Below are positions 8,030 through 14,481 of a stretch of 19,169 nt of DNA, one piece after another. This DNA comes from Ga0074130 sp035492055. Lineage in GTDB: Bacteria; Pseudomonadota; Gammaproteobacteria; Burkholderiales; Rhodocyclaceae. The stretch covers positions 1 to 19,169 of the forward strand of contig DATJJR010000069.1 of NCBI GenBank assembly GCA_035492055.1. The letters are read 5' to 3'. Each line of letters begins with the position of its first letter. Position 1 is the stretch's first letter. The notes under the pieces were generated by a model. That model was not told the DNA's origin, made no database searches, and worked only from the letters and a program-made list of their open reading frames with translations. The position numbers and the translations under genes are program-made.

Positions 8030-8049
8030 TTGTCGCATGCAGGCGACAA
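8030..8049. promoter_or_regulatory. Candidate proximal activator-binding dyad (UAS1)
   Basis: A perfect inverted repeat TTGTCGC-N6-GCGACAA (7-bp arms, spacer ATGCAG). Its centre is at about -87 from the predicted start of the sigma-54 promoter. A second copy lies at 7963-7982. The arms differ from the NtrC site (TGCACY-N5-GGTGCA). I infer that it is the site of an NtrC-family enhancer-binding protein; the identity of the protein is not visible here. Confidence 0.55.
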
Positions 8050-8054
8050 ACTTG

Positions 8055-8090
8055 CTTTAAATATCAATTACAACCTATTGATATTTAAAG
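8055..8090. repeat. AT-rich 36-bp perfect palindrome containing an IHF-consensus site
   Basis: Two 14-base arms, CTTTAAATATCAAT and ATTGATATTTAAAG, are exact reverse complements around an 8-base spacer (TACAACCT). Inside, 8071-8083 (CAACCTATTGATA) fits the IHF consensus YAANNNNTTGATW on the + strand, equivalent to WATCAANNNNTTR on the - strand, at all fixed positions. It is centred near -50 from the predicted sigma-54 start, between the promoter and the two activator dyads, where DNA-bending IHF sites are normally found. The arms are AT-only apart from two G/C pairs and no T-tract follows, so it is not a normal intrinsic terminator. The palindrome itself may also be an operator. Confidence 0.55.
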
Positions 8091-8100
8091 AATCTAACAC

Positions 8101-8116
8101 TGGCATGTTGCTTGCC
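8101..8116 (+). promoter_or_regulatory. Sigma-54 (RpoN) -24/-12 promoter for the bactofilin gene
   Basis: TGGCATG-N4-TTGCC, preceded by AACAC, fits the sigma-54 consensus mrNrYTGGCACGN4TTGCW. GG (8102-8103) and GC (8114-8115) have the obligatory spacing. The only departures are C to T within the -24 block and W to C at the end. The predicted start is about 8127, giving a leader of about 28 nt that includes the AAGGAG ribosome-binding site at 8143-8148. No equally good match was noticed elsewhere in the intergenic parts of the window. Confidence 0.65.
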
Positions 8117-8154
8117 ATAGCAGGGAACCCTTCATTCAGCTCAAGGAGCTTCCC

Positions 8155-8682
8155 ATGCTTAAATCCCCTAATCCGATGTTTGGCAAGCGCGAAGCCAGCG
8201 TTCCGCATTCGGCACTGGTCAACACATCACAAGCCCAGCCGCAAGTGACTCAGACAACGGCAACGCCCCGCCCTGCACCTGCACCACAAAAAGACACCTC
8301 CATTGACCATGGTGCGGGTAATCGTTTGATCGTTGGACCTGATGTTCGTCTCAAAGGGGCAGAAATCCTCGACTGCGACACACTGGTGGTCGAAGGTCAT
8401 GTCGAAGCGACCATGGATAGCCGCATCATCCGCATTGCCGAGAATGGTGAATTTACTGGCAAAGTCGGTATCGACATCGCCGAAATCCATGGCACCTTCA
8501 CCGGCGAGCTGAACGTTCGCGAACAACTCATCATTCATGCAACCGGCAAGGTCAGCGGCACAGTGCGCTACGGCAAAGTGCTGATCGAAGAAGGTGGCCA
8601 ACTGTGCGGCGATGTGCAGATGCTGAACAAGTCCGATTCAAAACCAACTGTGTTGCCACCACCACGTGTTCTGCAATCCTGA
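8155..8682 (+). CDS. Bactofilin family cytoskeletal/polymer protein
   Basis: A 175-aa bactofilin (DUF583). A flexible N-terminal tail (1-55) rich in Gln, Thr, Ala and Pro precedes a right-handed beta-helix core (about 57-157) with short Val/Ile/Gly-rich repeats: LIVGPDVRLKGAEILDCDTLVVEGHVEA, then RIAENGEFTGKVGIDIAEIHGTFTGELNVREQLIIHATGKVSGTVRYGKV in separate turns. A Pro-containing tail follows. Bactofilins polymerise without nucleotide and scaffold cell-shape, stalk, motility or envelope enzymes at the membrane. The start has a strong AAGGAG seven bases upstream. No M23 peptidase or other common bactofilin partner is adjacent. The upstream region carries a sigma-54 promoter with paired dyads, suggesting tightly controlled expression. 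Confidence 0.88.
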   Translation: MLKSPNPMFGKREASVPHSALVNTSQAQPQVTQTTATPRPAPAPQKDTSIDHGAGNRLIVGPDVRLKGAEILDCDTLVVEGHVEATMDSRIIRIAENGEFTGKVGIDIAEIHGTFTGELNVREQLIIHATGKVSGTVRYGKVLIEEGGQLCGDVQMLNKSDSKPTVLPPPRVLQS

Positions 8683-8855
8683 AATGATCTGGTAAGGTCC
8701 TTACCGCGCTGGGAATATTTCACGCCAATTGTTTGCAAAACCTTACAGAAGGCTATCCCCAGCGCGTCATCCGCATTTATCCCGATGCGTTACTCTAGAA
8801 ACGCACTGCCATGTCACCGTGCAGTGTTCGAACAACAAAACCGAAGGGATTCAGC
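8683..8855. other. Dyad-rich 173-bp intergenic region
   Basis: No gene is seen. It holds several exact inverted repeats: GGTAAGG-T-CCTTACC (8691-8705); CGCGCTGGG at 8705-8713 against CCCAGCGCG at 8758-8766; TGCGTT-N8-AACGCA (8786-8805); and CACTGC-N11-GCAGTG (8804-8826). None ends in a run of T, so a classical terminator after the bactofilin gene is not supported. Some may be operators or leader structure of the secreted-protein gene at 8856. I could not identify a convincing -35/-10 pair. Confidence 0.4.
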
Positions 8856-9293
8856 ATGAAAAAACGCATCGTTTCTCTGTTGGCTGTTGCTACGCTCAGC
8901 CTTGCTGCTAGCGCTGCCAATGCCCAGATTTCAGTTAGTGTCGGGGAACCCGGCTTCTACGGTGCCATTGATGTTGGCGGCTATCCGCCGCCGCCGCTGG
9001 TGTATTCACGACCAGTTGTTGCGGTTCCGGGCGCTTATGCTGGCCCGCCCATCTATCTGCATGCACCGGCCTTGCACATGCGTGAATGGGATCGTTATTG
9101 TGCGCGTTACGGCGCGTGTGGCCGCCCTGTCTATTTTGTGCAGGACAATTGGTACAACAGCGTCTATGTGCCTCGCTACCATGGCCGCCCCTACGGACCG
9201 CCTCCGCGTCGCTATGGCCCTCCGCCGCACCATGACCATCGCGACGATCACCGTGACGACCATCACGACCATGATCGCCGCGACTGGCATTAA
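8856..9293 (+). CDS. Secreted small protein with Pro-rich body and His/Asp-rich C-terminus
   Basis: 145 aa. An N-terminal signal peptide (MKKR, hydrophobic core, ANA at 21-23) predicts cleavage before Gln24 and export to the periplasm or beyond. The mature protein has a Pro/Tyr/Val-rich segment (41-70), a central block with two Cys (82 and 88, probable disulfide) in WDRYCARYGACGRPVYFVQ, a Pro/Arg/Tyr segment (RPYGPPPRRYGPPP), and a tail of His-Asp-Arg repeats (about 125-145, e.g. HRDDHRDDHHDHDRRD). Similar small secreted proteins of unknown function occur in betaproteobacteria. The tail suggests metal binding, which is inference. The start is set by the signal peptide and GAAGGGA ten bases upstream; an in-frame ATG at 8811 would bury the signal peptide. 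The gene converges on yhhQ with only 6 bp between stops. Confidence 0.75.
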   Translation: MKKRIVSLLAVATLSLAASAANAQISVSVGEPGFYGAIDVGGYPPPPLVYSRPVVAVPGAYAGPPIYLHAPALHMREWDRYCARYGACGRPVYFVQDNWYNSVYVPRYHGRPYGPPPRRYGPPPHHDHRDDHRDDHHDHDRRDWH

Positions 9294-9299
9294 CCGCGG

Positions 9300-9998
9300 C
9301 TAACGCAAGCGGAAAGGATTGAAGTCGGTGTTCCTGTCGTAATAGTCTTCGCCCTCGCTCGCTTTTAGAAAGGCGACGACACGATAGGTCACCGGCGTCA
9401 TGACCACCTCCCAGATGACTTTACAGACGTACTGGGTCAGCATCACTGTAACAATCTGCCAAGTCGGCCAGATGCCGTAAAAGGCAACGAAGAAAAACCC
9501 TCCGGTATCGACAAACTCCCCGACCAGCGTTGAACCAATGGTGCGTGTCCATAGGAAGCGCCCTTCGGTCCAGATTTTCATCTTGGCCATAACAAAGCTG
9601 TTCGAGAAGCTGCCGCACCAGTAGGCAAACATCGAGGCGAATGCAATGCGCGGCGTATCACCAAACACGCCGACTAAATGTTTTTGGTATTCACGTGCGT
9701 AATCGCTGTTTGCCGGAGGCAGGCTGACGACGACAATCGCCATCAGGCTGGCAAACGCCAAGGCTCCGAAACCGACCCAGACGACACGTCGATCGCGGCC
9801 GTAGCCGTAGACTTCGGTCAGGACGTCGCCAAAAATGTAGGAAATCGGAAAGAAGAACACGTCGGCACCAAAGGTGACGTTGCCGATTACAGGTAGCGTC
9901 AATTGTGCTGCCTTGCCTGCACCGATCAGGTTTGAACACAGCAACACGCAGACGAACGCCGCCATGACGAGGTCGTAGTATTTGTACTGGCGCGGCAT
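9300..9998 (-). CDS. yhhQ: Queuosine precursor transporter (VUT/YhhQ family)
   Basis: A 232-aa polytopic membrane protein with about six hydrophobic segments. It carries the family signatures FPISYIFGDVLTEVYGYG (near residues 49-66) and TLVGEFVDTGGFF. YhhQ-type proteins import queuosine precursors (preQ0/preQ1) across the inner membrane for tRNA wobble modification. The frame runs upstream to 10049, but AAGGAG lies nine bases before the ATG at 9998, so I chose that start; an ATG at 10007 abuts the AAGGAG and is too close. It is divergent from ettA over 77 bp and convergent with the His-rich secreted protein, leaving only 6 bp between stops. No other queuosine gene is present in the window. 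Confidence 0.9.
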   Translation of the reverse strand: MPRQYKYYDLVMAAFVCVLLCSNLIGAGKAAQLTLPVIGNVTFGADVFFFPISYIFGDVLTEVYGYGRDRRVVWVGFGALAFASLMAIVVVSLPPANSDYAREYQKHLVGVFGDTPRIAFASMFAYWCGSFSNSFVMAKMKIWTEGRFLWTRTIGSTLVGEFVDTGGFFFVAFYGIWPTWQIVTVMLTQYVCKVIWEVVMTPVTYRVVAFLKASEGEDYYDRNTDFNPFRLR

Positions 9999-10075
9999 CC
10001 TATCCATCTCCTTGGCTTTTTGTCTGTGCAAGTCGGGTAAGCTTCTCACCTTTCCTTCATTACTGCATCAGAACA

Positions 10076-11743
10076 ATGGCCCAGTACGTCATGTCCATGC
10101 TCCGTGTGAGCAAAATCGTCCCGCCCAAGCGCCAGATCATCAAGGATATTTCCCTGTCGTTCTTTCCGGGCGCCAAGATCGGCCTGCTGGGCTTGAATGG
10201 TTCCGGCAAGTCAACCGTGCTCAAGATCATGGCTGGCGCCGATAAGGAATTCGATGGTGAAGTCCAGCATCTGGCTGGTGTGAAGATTGGCTATCTGCCA
10301 CAAGAACCGGAACTCGATCCAGCCAAGACCGTGCGCGAAGAGGTCGAGTCAGGTATGGGCGAAGTCATGGAGGCGCAAGCCAAGCTTGAGGCTGTTTACG
10401 CCGCCTACGCTGAAGAGGACGCCGATTTCGACAAATTGGCCGAAGAGCAGGCTCGCCTGGAAAACATTATCGCCACCTCCGGTTCCGACACCGAGCGCCA
10501 GCTCGAAATCGCCGCCGATGCGCTGCGCTTGCCGGCTTGGGATGCAAAGATTGAGCATTTGTCCGGTGGCGAAAAGCGTCGTGTCGCCTTGTGCAAGCTG
10601 TTGCTGTCGAATCCCGACATGCTTCTGCTCGACGAACCGACCAACCACTTGGATGCTGAGTCGGTGGAATGGCTGGAACAGTTCCTAACGCGTTTCCCCG
10701 GCACTGTTGTCGCGGTAACCCATGATCGCTACTTCCTCGACAACGCCGCCGAATGGATTCTCGAGCTCGACCGCGGCCACGGCATTCCATGGAAGGGTAA
10801 CTACTCCTCCTGGCTGGAACAGAAGGAAGGCCGCCTAGAAACCGAAGCCAAGCAGGAACAGGCGCGCATGAAGGCGATGAAGACCGAGCTTGAATGGGCA
10901 CGCCAGAATCCGAAAGCACGTCAGGCCAAGAGCAAGGCGCGTCTGGCTCGTTTCGAGGAAATGAGCTCCTACGAGTACCAGAAGCGCAACGAGACACAAG
11001 AAATCTTTATCCCGGTCGGCGAGCGTCTTGGCGATAAGGTCATCGAATTCAATGGTGTATCCAAGGCCTTTGGCGACCGTCTGTTGATCGACAACCTGAA
11101 TTTCGCCATTCCGCCAGGCGCTATCGTCGGCGTAATCGGCCCCAACGGTGCGGGTAAATCCACCCTCTTCCGCATGATCATGGGCAAGGAACAGCCAGAC
11201 AGCGGCGAAATCGTCGTCGGCCCGACCGTCAAGCTTGCAGCCGTCGATCAAAGTCGGGATGGTCTGGATAACTCGAAGACCGTGTTCGATGCGGTAGCCG
11301 AAGGTGCCGATATTCTGACTGTCGGCAAGTTCGAAATGCCTTCGCGTGCCTACCTCGGCCGTTTCAATTTCAAAGGCGGCGACCAAGGCAAGATCGTCGG
11401 CTCACTTTCAGGCGGCGAACGCGGTCGCTTGCATTTGGCCAAGACCCTGATCTCGGGTGGCAACGTATTGCTGCTTGATGAACCCTCAAACGACCTCGAT
11501 GTGGAAACCTTGCGGGCGCTCGAAGATGCTCTGCTTGAATTCCCGGGTTGCGTGCTGGTGACCTCGCATGACCGCTGGTTCCTCGACCGAATTGCCACAC
11601 ACATTCTGGCTTGCGAAGGCGAGTCGCAATGGGTTTTCTTCAACGGGAACTATCATGAGTATGAAGAGGACAAAAAGAAGCGCCTTGGTGAAGAAGGTGC
11701 CAAGCCCAAGCGCATCCGTTACAAACCAATCAGCCGTGCATGA
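10076..11743 (+). CDS. ettA: Energy-dependent translational throttle protein EttA (ABC-F)
   Basis: 555 aa, the same length as E. coli EttA, and nearly colinear with it from MAQYVMSM and SLSFFPGAKIGLLGLNG to the end. Two ABC ATPase domains: Walker A GLNGSGKST (39-47) and GPNGAGKST (355-363); signatures LSGGE at 162 and 444; Walker B glutamates Glu187 (DEPTNHLD) and Glu469 (DEPSNDLD). Between them lies the PtIM linker (about 240-320) with the charged helices containing ELEWARQNPKARQAKSKARL. There are no membrane segments, as expected for ABC-F. The protein binds the ribosomal E site and gates entry into elongation according to ATP/ADP level. The second Walker B has Ser for the usual Thr, which is conservative. 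No clear Shine-Dalgarno precedes the ATG. Its stop overlaps the lipoprotein start (ATGA). Confidence 0.96.
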   Translation: MAQYVMSMLRVSKIVPPKRQIIKDISLSFFPGAKIGLLGLNGSGKSTVLKIMAGADKEFDGEVQHLAGVKIGYLPQEPELDPAKTVREEVESGMGEVMEAQAKLEAVYAAYAEEDADFDKLAEEQARLENIIATSGSDTERQLEIAADALRLPAWDAKIEHLSGGEKRRVALCKLLLSNPDMLLLDEPTNHLDAESVEWLEQFLTRFPGTVVAVTHDRYFLDNAAEWILELDRGHGIPWKGNYSSWLEQKEGRLETEAKQEQARMKAMKTELEWARQNPKARQAKSKARLARFEEMSSYEYQKRNETQEIFIPVGERLGDKVIEFNGVSKAFGDRLLIDNLNFAIPPGAIVGVIGPNGAGKSTLFRMIMGKEQPDSGEIVVGPTVKLAAVDQSRDGLDNSKTVFDAVAEGADILTVGKFEMPSRAYLGRFNFKGGDQGKIVGSLSGGERGRLHLAKTLISGGNVLLLDEPSNDLDVETLRALEDALLEFPGCVLVTSHDRWFLDRIATHILACEGESQWVFFNGNYHEYEEDKKKRLGEEGAKPKRIRYKPISRA

Positions 11744-12291
11744 TGATTCGTAAATCCGTCTCTCTGCTGTTGCTCGCTCTGGCGGGGTGTGCCCTGGGGC
11801 CAGTCTATGAACAGGGCGTTACCACGCAGGATGAGCTTGTCGCCCGGCAAGGCCCTCCCGCTTATGTGGCCGAAGGAAAAAAGGGGGAACAACGGCTGTT
11901 CTGGCCGACCGGTCCGATGGGAACCTCTACGATCATGGCACGATTCGATGCCCAAAATCGCCTGCTCGCCTACGAGGAAGTCCTTGATACGGCTCATTTC
12001 TCCAACATTCAGGCCGGCATGAGCATGGATGATGTACAGCGAGAAATCGGTCCGCCATGGGCACCCTGGACGGTGTACTTTGCGGCGCGTGACGAAATCG
12101 ATTGGGAGTGGCGCTATTGCGACTCCTGGGGAGAAATGGCTCGCTTCAATGTGTTGTTCGATGGAACGACCAAGAAAGTACGCTCGACACTGGCCATGAC
12201 AGATACGCAACGATTCGGAATTCCTGCTGCGACCTGCGGGCATGTTTATGTCGCACCACTTCGCATGCTGCCAGGAACAAAATCGCAATAG
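11740..12291 (+). CDS. Lipoprotein with two BamE/SmpA-like halves
   Basis: A 183-aa protein with a lipoprotein signal peptide: hydrophobic core SLLLLALAGC with lipobox and lipidation at Cys17. Ala follows Cys, not Asp, so outer-membrane sorting is expected. The mature part contains two matching units: GVTTQDELVARQGPP (26-40) followed by IMARFDAQNRLLAYEEVLD, and GMSMDDVQREIGPP (93-106) followed by ARFNVLFDGTTKKVRSTLAM. Each resembles the start helix plus beta-hairpin of the BamE/SmpA fold (GMxxxxVxxxxGxP). BamE itself has one such unit. Function is unknown; a role in envelope assembly is only inference. It overlaps ettA by 4 bp (ATGATG; an ATG three bases later is also possible) and is closed by the terminator at 12315. 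Confidence 0.75.
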   Translation: MMIRKSVSLLLLALAGCALGPVYEQGVTTQDELVARQGPPAYVAEGKKGEQRLFWPTGPMGTSTIMARFDAQNRLLAYEEVLDTAHFSNIQAGMSMDDVQREIGPPWAPWTVYFAARDEIDWEWRYCDSWGEMARFNVLFDGTTKKVRSTLAMTDTQRFGIPAATCGHVYVAPLRMLPGTKSQ

Positions 12292-12314
12292 GCAGCTCGA
12301 CGCTGCACGTGGAT

Positions 12315-12346
12315 GTAAAAAAGCCCGCATCTGCGGGCTTTTTTAC
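12315..12346. terminator. Bidirectional rho-independent terminator
   Basis: A perfect 15-bp inverted repeat around TC: GTAAAAAAGCCCGCA pairs with TGCGGGCTTTTTTAC. The GC stem (12323-12329 with 12332-12338) is followed by six T on the + strand and, because of the A-run, by six T on the - strand. It ends the ettA-lipoprotein unit and also the leftward gene at 12366. Confidence 0.93.
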
Positions 12347-12365
12347 AGGCAGGCGTCGGCGAGAC

Positions 12366-12656
12366 TTATTCTTGCGGATGCAGTGCGTCCGTCAGCGAGC
12401 CTTGAGTCTGTTCCGGAAACTCGAAACGTGCCAGCGTATTACGGATCGCGGCAGCATTGGCCTTGTCGCCATCGAAGCGGATGCCAAGCGAGCGGCCATG
12501 ATTTGCCAACGTCGTGAAAGCGTAGCGCCAGCGGCGAGCTTCAGCGAGGCGTTCGCGCAGTTCAAACTCGTTGCTGATAACGACACCAACGCGCTTCAAA
12601 GAGCTCAGAAACTCGTCGAACGATTCGGTACCAAACCTTGCAACAGCAGTAGCCAT
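12366..12656 (-). CDS. Small hypothetical protein, 96 aa
   Basis: I do not recognise this protein. It has no signal peptide or membrane segment and is mixed charged/hydrophobic. Predicted helices are rich in Arg, Glu and Ala (ELRERLAEARRWRYAF), followed by GRSLGIRFDGDKANAAAIRNTLARFEF. The latter could be a strand followed by a helix. No Cys is present. That it is a real gene is supported by GGAGA placed four bases before its ATG, by the strong bidirectional terminator 20 bp beyond its stop, and by a 227-bp AT-rich upstream region able to hold its own promoter. It is on the same strand as the cupin operon but well separated from it. Confidence 0.65.
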   Translation of the reverse strand: MATAVARFGTESFDEFLSSLKRVGVVISNEFELRERLAEARRWRYAFTTLANHGRSLGIRFDGDKANAAAIRNTLARFEFPEQTQGSLTDALHPQE

Positions 12657-12883
12657 GATGTCTCCATTATTCGCGGCGTTTCAAATACCGCCTTGTGAAG
12701 CGAATAACGAGCGATCCTGACCATCGGTTGACAAGAAAATTACGATTGGCTGAATACAGCTCGACTAATCATTTAATCAACAAATTAAATATTAAATAAA
12801 AACAGTTATTTAAACAACACTCTTAATCTAGAATATTTTATAAAAAAATGATTAAGCGGTAATTTTTTGGTCTATTTTGAAGA
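12657..12883. other. AT-rich intergenic region with inverted repeats
   Basis: No gene is seen in these 227 bases. The part at about 12760-12870 is far richer in A/T than its surroundings. It holds the exact dyad TTAAATAA-N6-TTATTTAA (12792-12813) and CTTAATC (12822-12828) against GATTAAG (12850-12856). It must contain the promoter of the leftward 96-aa gene and the end of the cupin transcript. A - strand TTGATT (-35-like) with TATTCA 18 bases later is only a weak promoter match. Confidence 0.45.
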
Positions 12884-13369
12884 TCAAATAACTTTGATAG
12901 CAGCGGATAACAAAAAGCGTTCCCCCATGTTTGCCATTGAATACCAAGCCAACAGTTGTTCAGTGGAAGCACACGCCTGCCATGGTGCAATGTCTTCAGT
13001 GGCAATCGGCTTATACGGGCCGTGTTTGACCTCGAAAATCACTCCCCCCTCATCCAGCGACAAGACTGCATGCCAAGTACCGGCAGGTGTTTCAACAACC
13101 TGACTATCTTCGCCAAGAACAGTGCGTTGCGTCACGCTCCCAGCCTCATCGAAATGCAGGACAACGAATCGGCCTTTTAATGGTGTCAACAATTCCCAGG
13201 TATGCGGATGACGGTGAGGCAATACCTCGGTATCCGGCTCCATGGCTATGGCCAAGCGCTGGATTGGGTCGTCCAGGGTGTCATGCAGGTTGAGATTGGC
13301 GCGTCGGCGTGGTGATTGTGCCGCTGTCTCAGCCAGGGAGTCGAGTTGTTGCCTGGAAATTTGTTTCAT
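12884..13369 (-). CDS. wbuC: WbuC family cupin-fold metalloprotein
   Basis: A 161-aa single-domain cupin. Family features are the N-terminal RRRANLNLHDTLDDPIQRL (22-39), the metal-binding motif PHRHPHTWE (His52, His54, Glu59) and the second cupin motif TPAGTWHAV with His100, then IFEVKHGPYKP. The name comes from a gene in E. coli O157 O-antigen clusters; its biochemical activity is not established to my knowledge, but a role in sugar-nucleotide or O-antigen metabolism is assumed from context. Here it is not in the LPS cluster at the left of the window. It is coupled by a 4-bp ATGA overlap to a methyltransferase and shares an operon with slyX and a CopD-like gene. It is the last gene of that operon. 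Confidence 0.85.
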   Translation of the reverse strand: MKQISRQQLDSLAETAAQSPRRRANLNLHDTLDDPIQRLAIAMEPDTEVLPHRHPHTWELLTPLKGRFVVLHFDEAGSVTQRTVLGEDSQVVETPAGTWHAVLSLDEGGVIFEVKHGPYKPIATEDIAPWQACASTEQLLAWYSMANMGERFLLSAAIKVI

Positions 13370-14238
13370 GGCCTGTCTGTGAAAAAGCGGGATTTGAGTT
13401 CGTCCAGCCCCAGCGTTGCAAGCAATTCGTGCAGACGCTCGGCCGCCTTGCGATTGGGGTTTTCGCTGCGGCTGGCGATGATGAGTTCGTTTTTCATCGA
13501 GTGTTCCCAGCCAATCAGCTCGGTCACATTGAGCTTGTAGCCCTGTGCTTCAAGCTGCAGGCAGCGCAGTACGTTGGTGATGTGGCTGCCGAATTCGCGT
13601 GTGTGAATCGGATGGCGCCAGATTTCCGCCAGGGTTTGCGTCAGTGTCTGGGCTTTATGTTTGCGCATGACTGCAGCAACTTCGGCCTGACAGCAAGGGA
13701 CAAGCACGATATGGCGCGCGCGCTTGGCCAGCGCGAAGTGAATGGCATCGTCGGTCGCGGTATCGCAGGCATGCAGTGCGGTGACGACATCTACGGTCTC
13801 GGGCAAGGCTGACGAATCAATCGACGCAGCTACGGTCAGATTGAGGAACGTCATGTTGTCGAAACCCAAACGTGCAGCGAGTTCCTGAGAACGGGCCACC
13901 AGTTCGTCGCGCGTTTCTATCCCGTAGATGTGACCTTGCTTGGCCTCCTCTTTGAAAAACAGGTCGTAAAGAATAAAGCCGAGGTAGGACTTGCCTGCGC
14001 CATGGTCAACGAGGGTGAGATCAGGTTTGTCGGCGAGCACATCGCGCAGCAGCGGCTCAATGAACTGGAACAGGTGGTACACCTGCTTCAGCTTGCGCCG
14101 GCTGTCCTGATTCAGCTTGCCGTCGCGCGTCAGGATATGCAGCTCTTTCAGCAGCTCGACCGATTGGCCAGGGCGTACATCGTACTTCTCAGCCGGGGAT
14201 TTCCCGGCTGCTTTTTTGTGTTCAGCAGGCTTGTTCAT
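13366..14238 (-). CDS. Class I SAM-dependent methyltransferase (Methyltransf_32-like)
   Basis: A 290-aa protein with a Rossmann-type methyltransferase domain. Motif I is LTLVDHGAGKSYLGF (Asp78, Gly80, Gly82), the acidic residue after strand 2 is in IYGIETRDEL (Glu108), and a later motif is VVTALHACDTATDDAI (His156, Asp159), followed by VLVPCCQ (181-184). The VDHGAGKSYLG, ALHACDTATD and PCCQ set is characteristic of the family that also includes GSTCD/METTL25-type proteins. The N-terminus is Lys-rich. The substrate is not predictable; some family members are suspected RNA methyltransferases. It lies between slyX (start and stop overlap by 1 base, TGATG) and the cupin gene (ATGA overlap), so the three are probably translated together. 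Confidence 0.8.
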   Translation of the reverse strand: MNKPAEHKKAAGKSPAEKYDVRPGQSVELLKELHILTRDGKLNQDSRRKLKQVYHLFQFIEPLLRDVLADKPDLTLVDHGAGKSYLGFILYDLFFKEEAKQGHIYGIETRDELVARSQELAARLGFDNMTFLNLTVAASIDSSALPETVDVVTALHACDTATDDAIHFALAKRARHIVLVPCCQAEVAAVMRKHKAQTLTQTLAEIWRHPIHTREFGSHITNVLRCLQLEAQGYKLNVTELIGWEHSMKNELIIASRSENPNRKAAERLHELLATLGLDELKSRFFTDRP

Positions 14239-14480
14239 CAGTAATGCGGCGGGATTTCATCGCGCAGGTTGCCCTGCTCGGCAGCAGGCATGGCTTCCTT
14301 GAACTGCTGACGCAGCGCGCGCAGCTGCTCCTGCAACAAGTCGATGTGCTGTTGCTGACGGAAGACGGTTGTATTCAGGGTATCCAACAAGTCTTCGGAC
14401 CACGCGAACTTGACCTCAAGTTCGCAAATACGTTCTGTCAGCTTGACCTCAAGCTCCTCGACGCGCGCTTCCAGAGACAT
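14238..14480 (-). CDS. slyX: SlyX family coiled-coil protein
   Basis: An 80-aa protein of normal SlyX length. From MSLEARVEELEVKLTERI it forms a heptad-rich coiled coil with the typical LDTLNTTVFRQQQHIDLLQEQLRAL segment, and it ends with the family's PPHY tail. Function is unknown; in E. coli it was reported as a phiX174 lysis-related gene because it lies next to slyD. I chose the ATG at 14480 because the family begins there and it follows the CopD-like gene's TGA after one base (TGACATG); the frame continues to 14507. The stop overlaps the methyltransferase start by 1 base. There is no convincing Shine-Dalgarno, so translation may depend on coupling with the upstream gene. Confidence 0.88.
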   Translation of the reverse strand: MSLEARVEELEVKLTERICELEVKFAWSEDLLDTLNTTVFRQQQHIDLLQEQLRALRQQFKEAMPAAEQGNLRDEIPPHY

Positions 14481-14481
14481 G

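Noticed and set aside
8030..8248. A 72-codon + strand frame across the region upstream of the bactofilin
   Set aside because: It covers the promoter elements, has no ribosome-binding site and overlaps the bactofilin coding region out of frame.
9999..10075. Possible preQ1 riboswitch upstream of yhhQ (A-rich CAAAAAGCCAAGG just before the start)
   Set aside because: The tail resembles that of preQ1-I riboswitches, but I could not draw the required stem and pseudoknot; only a simple GGTGAG-N3-CTTACC hairpin forms.
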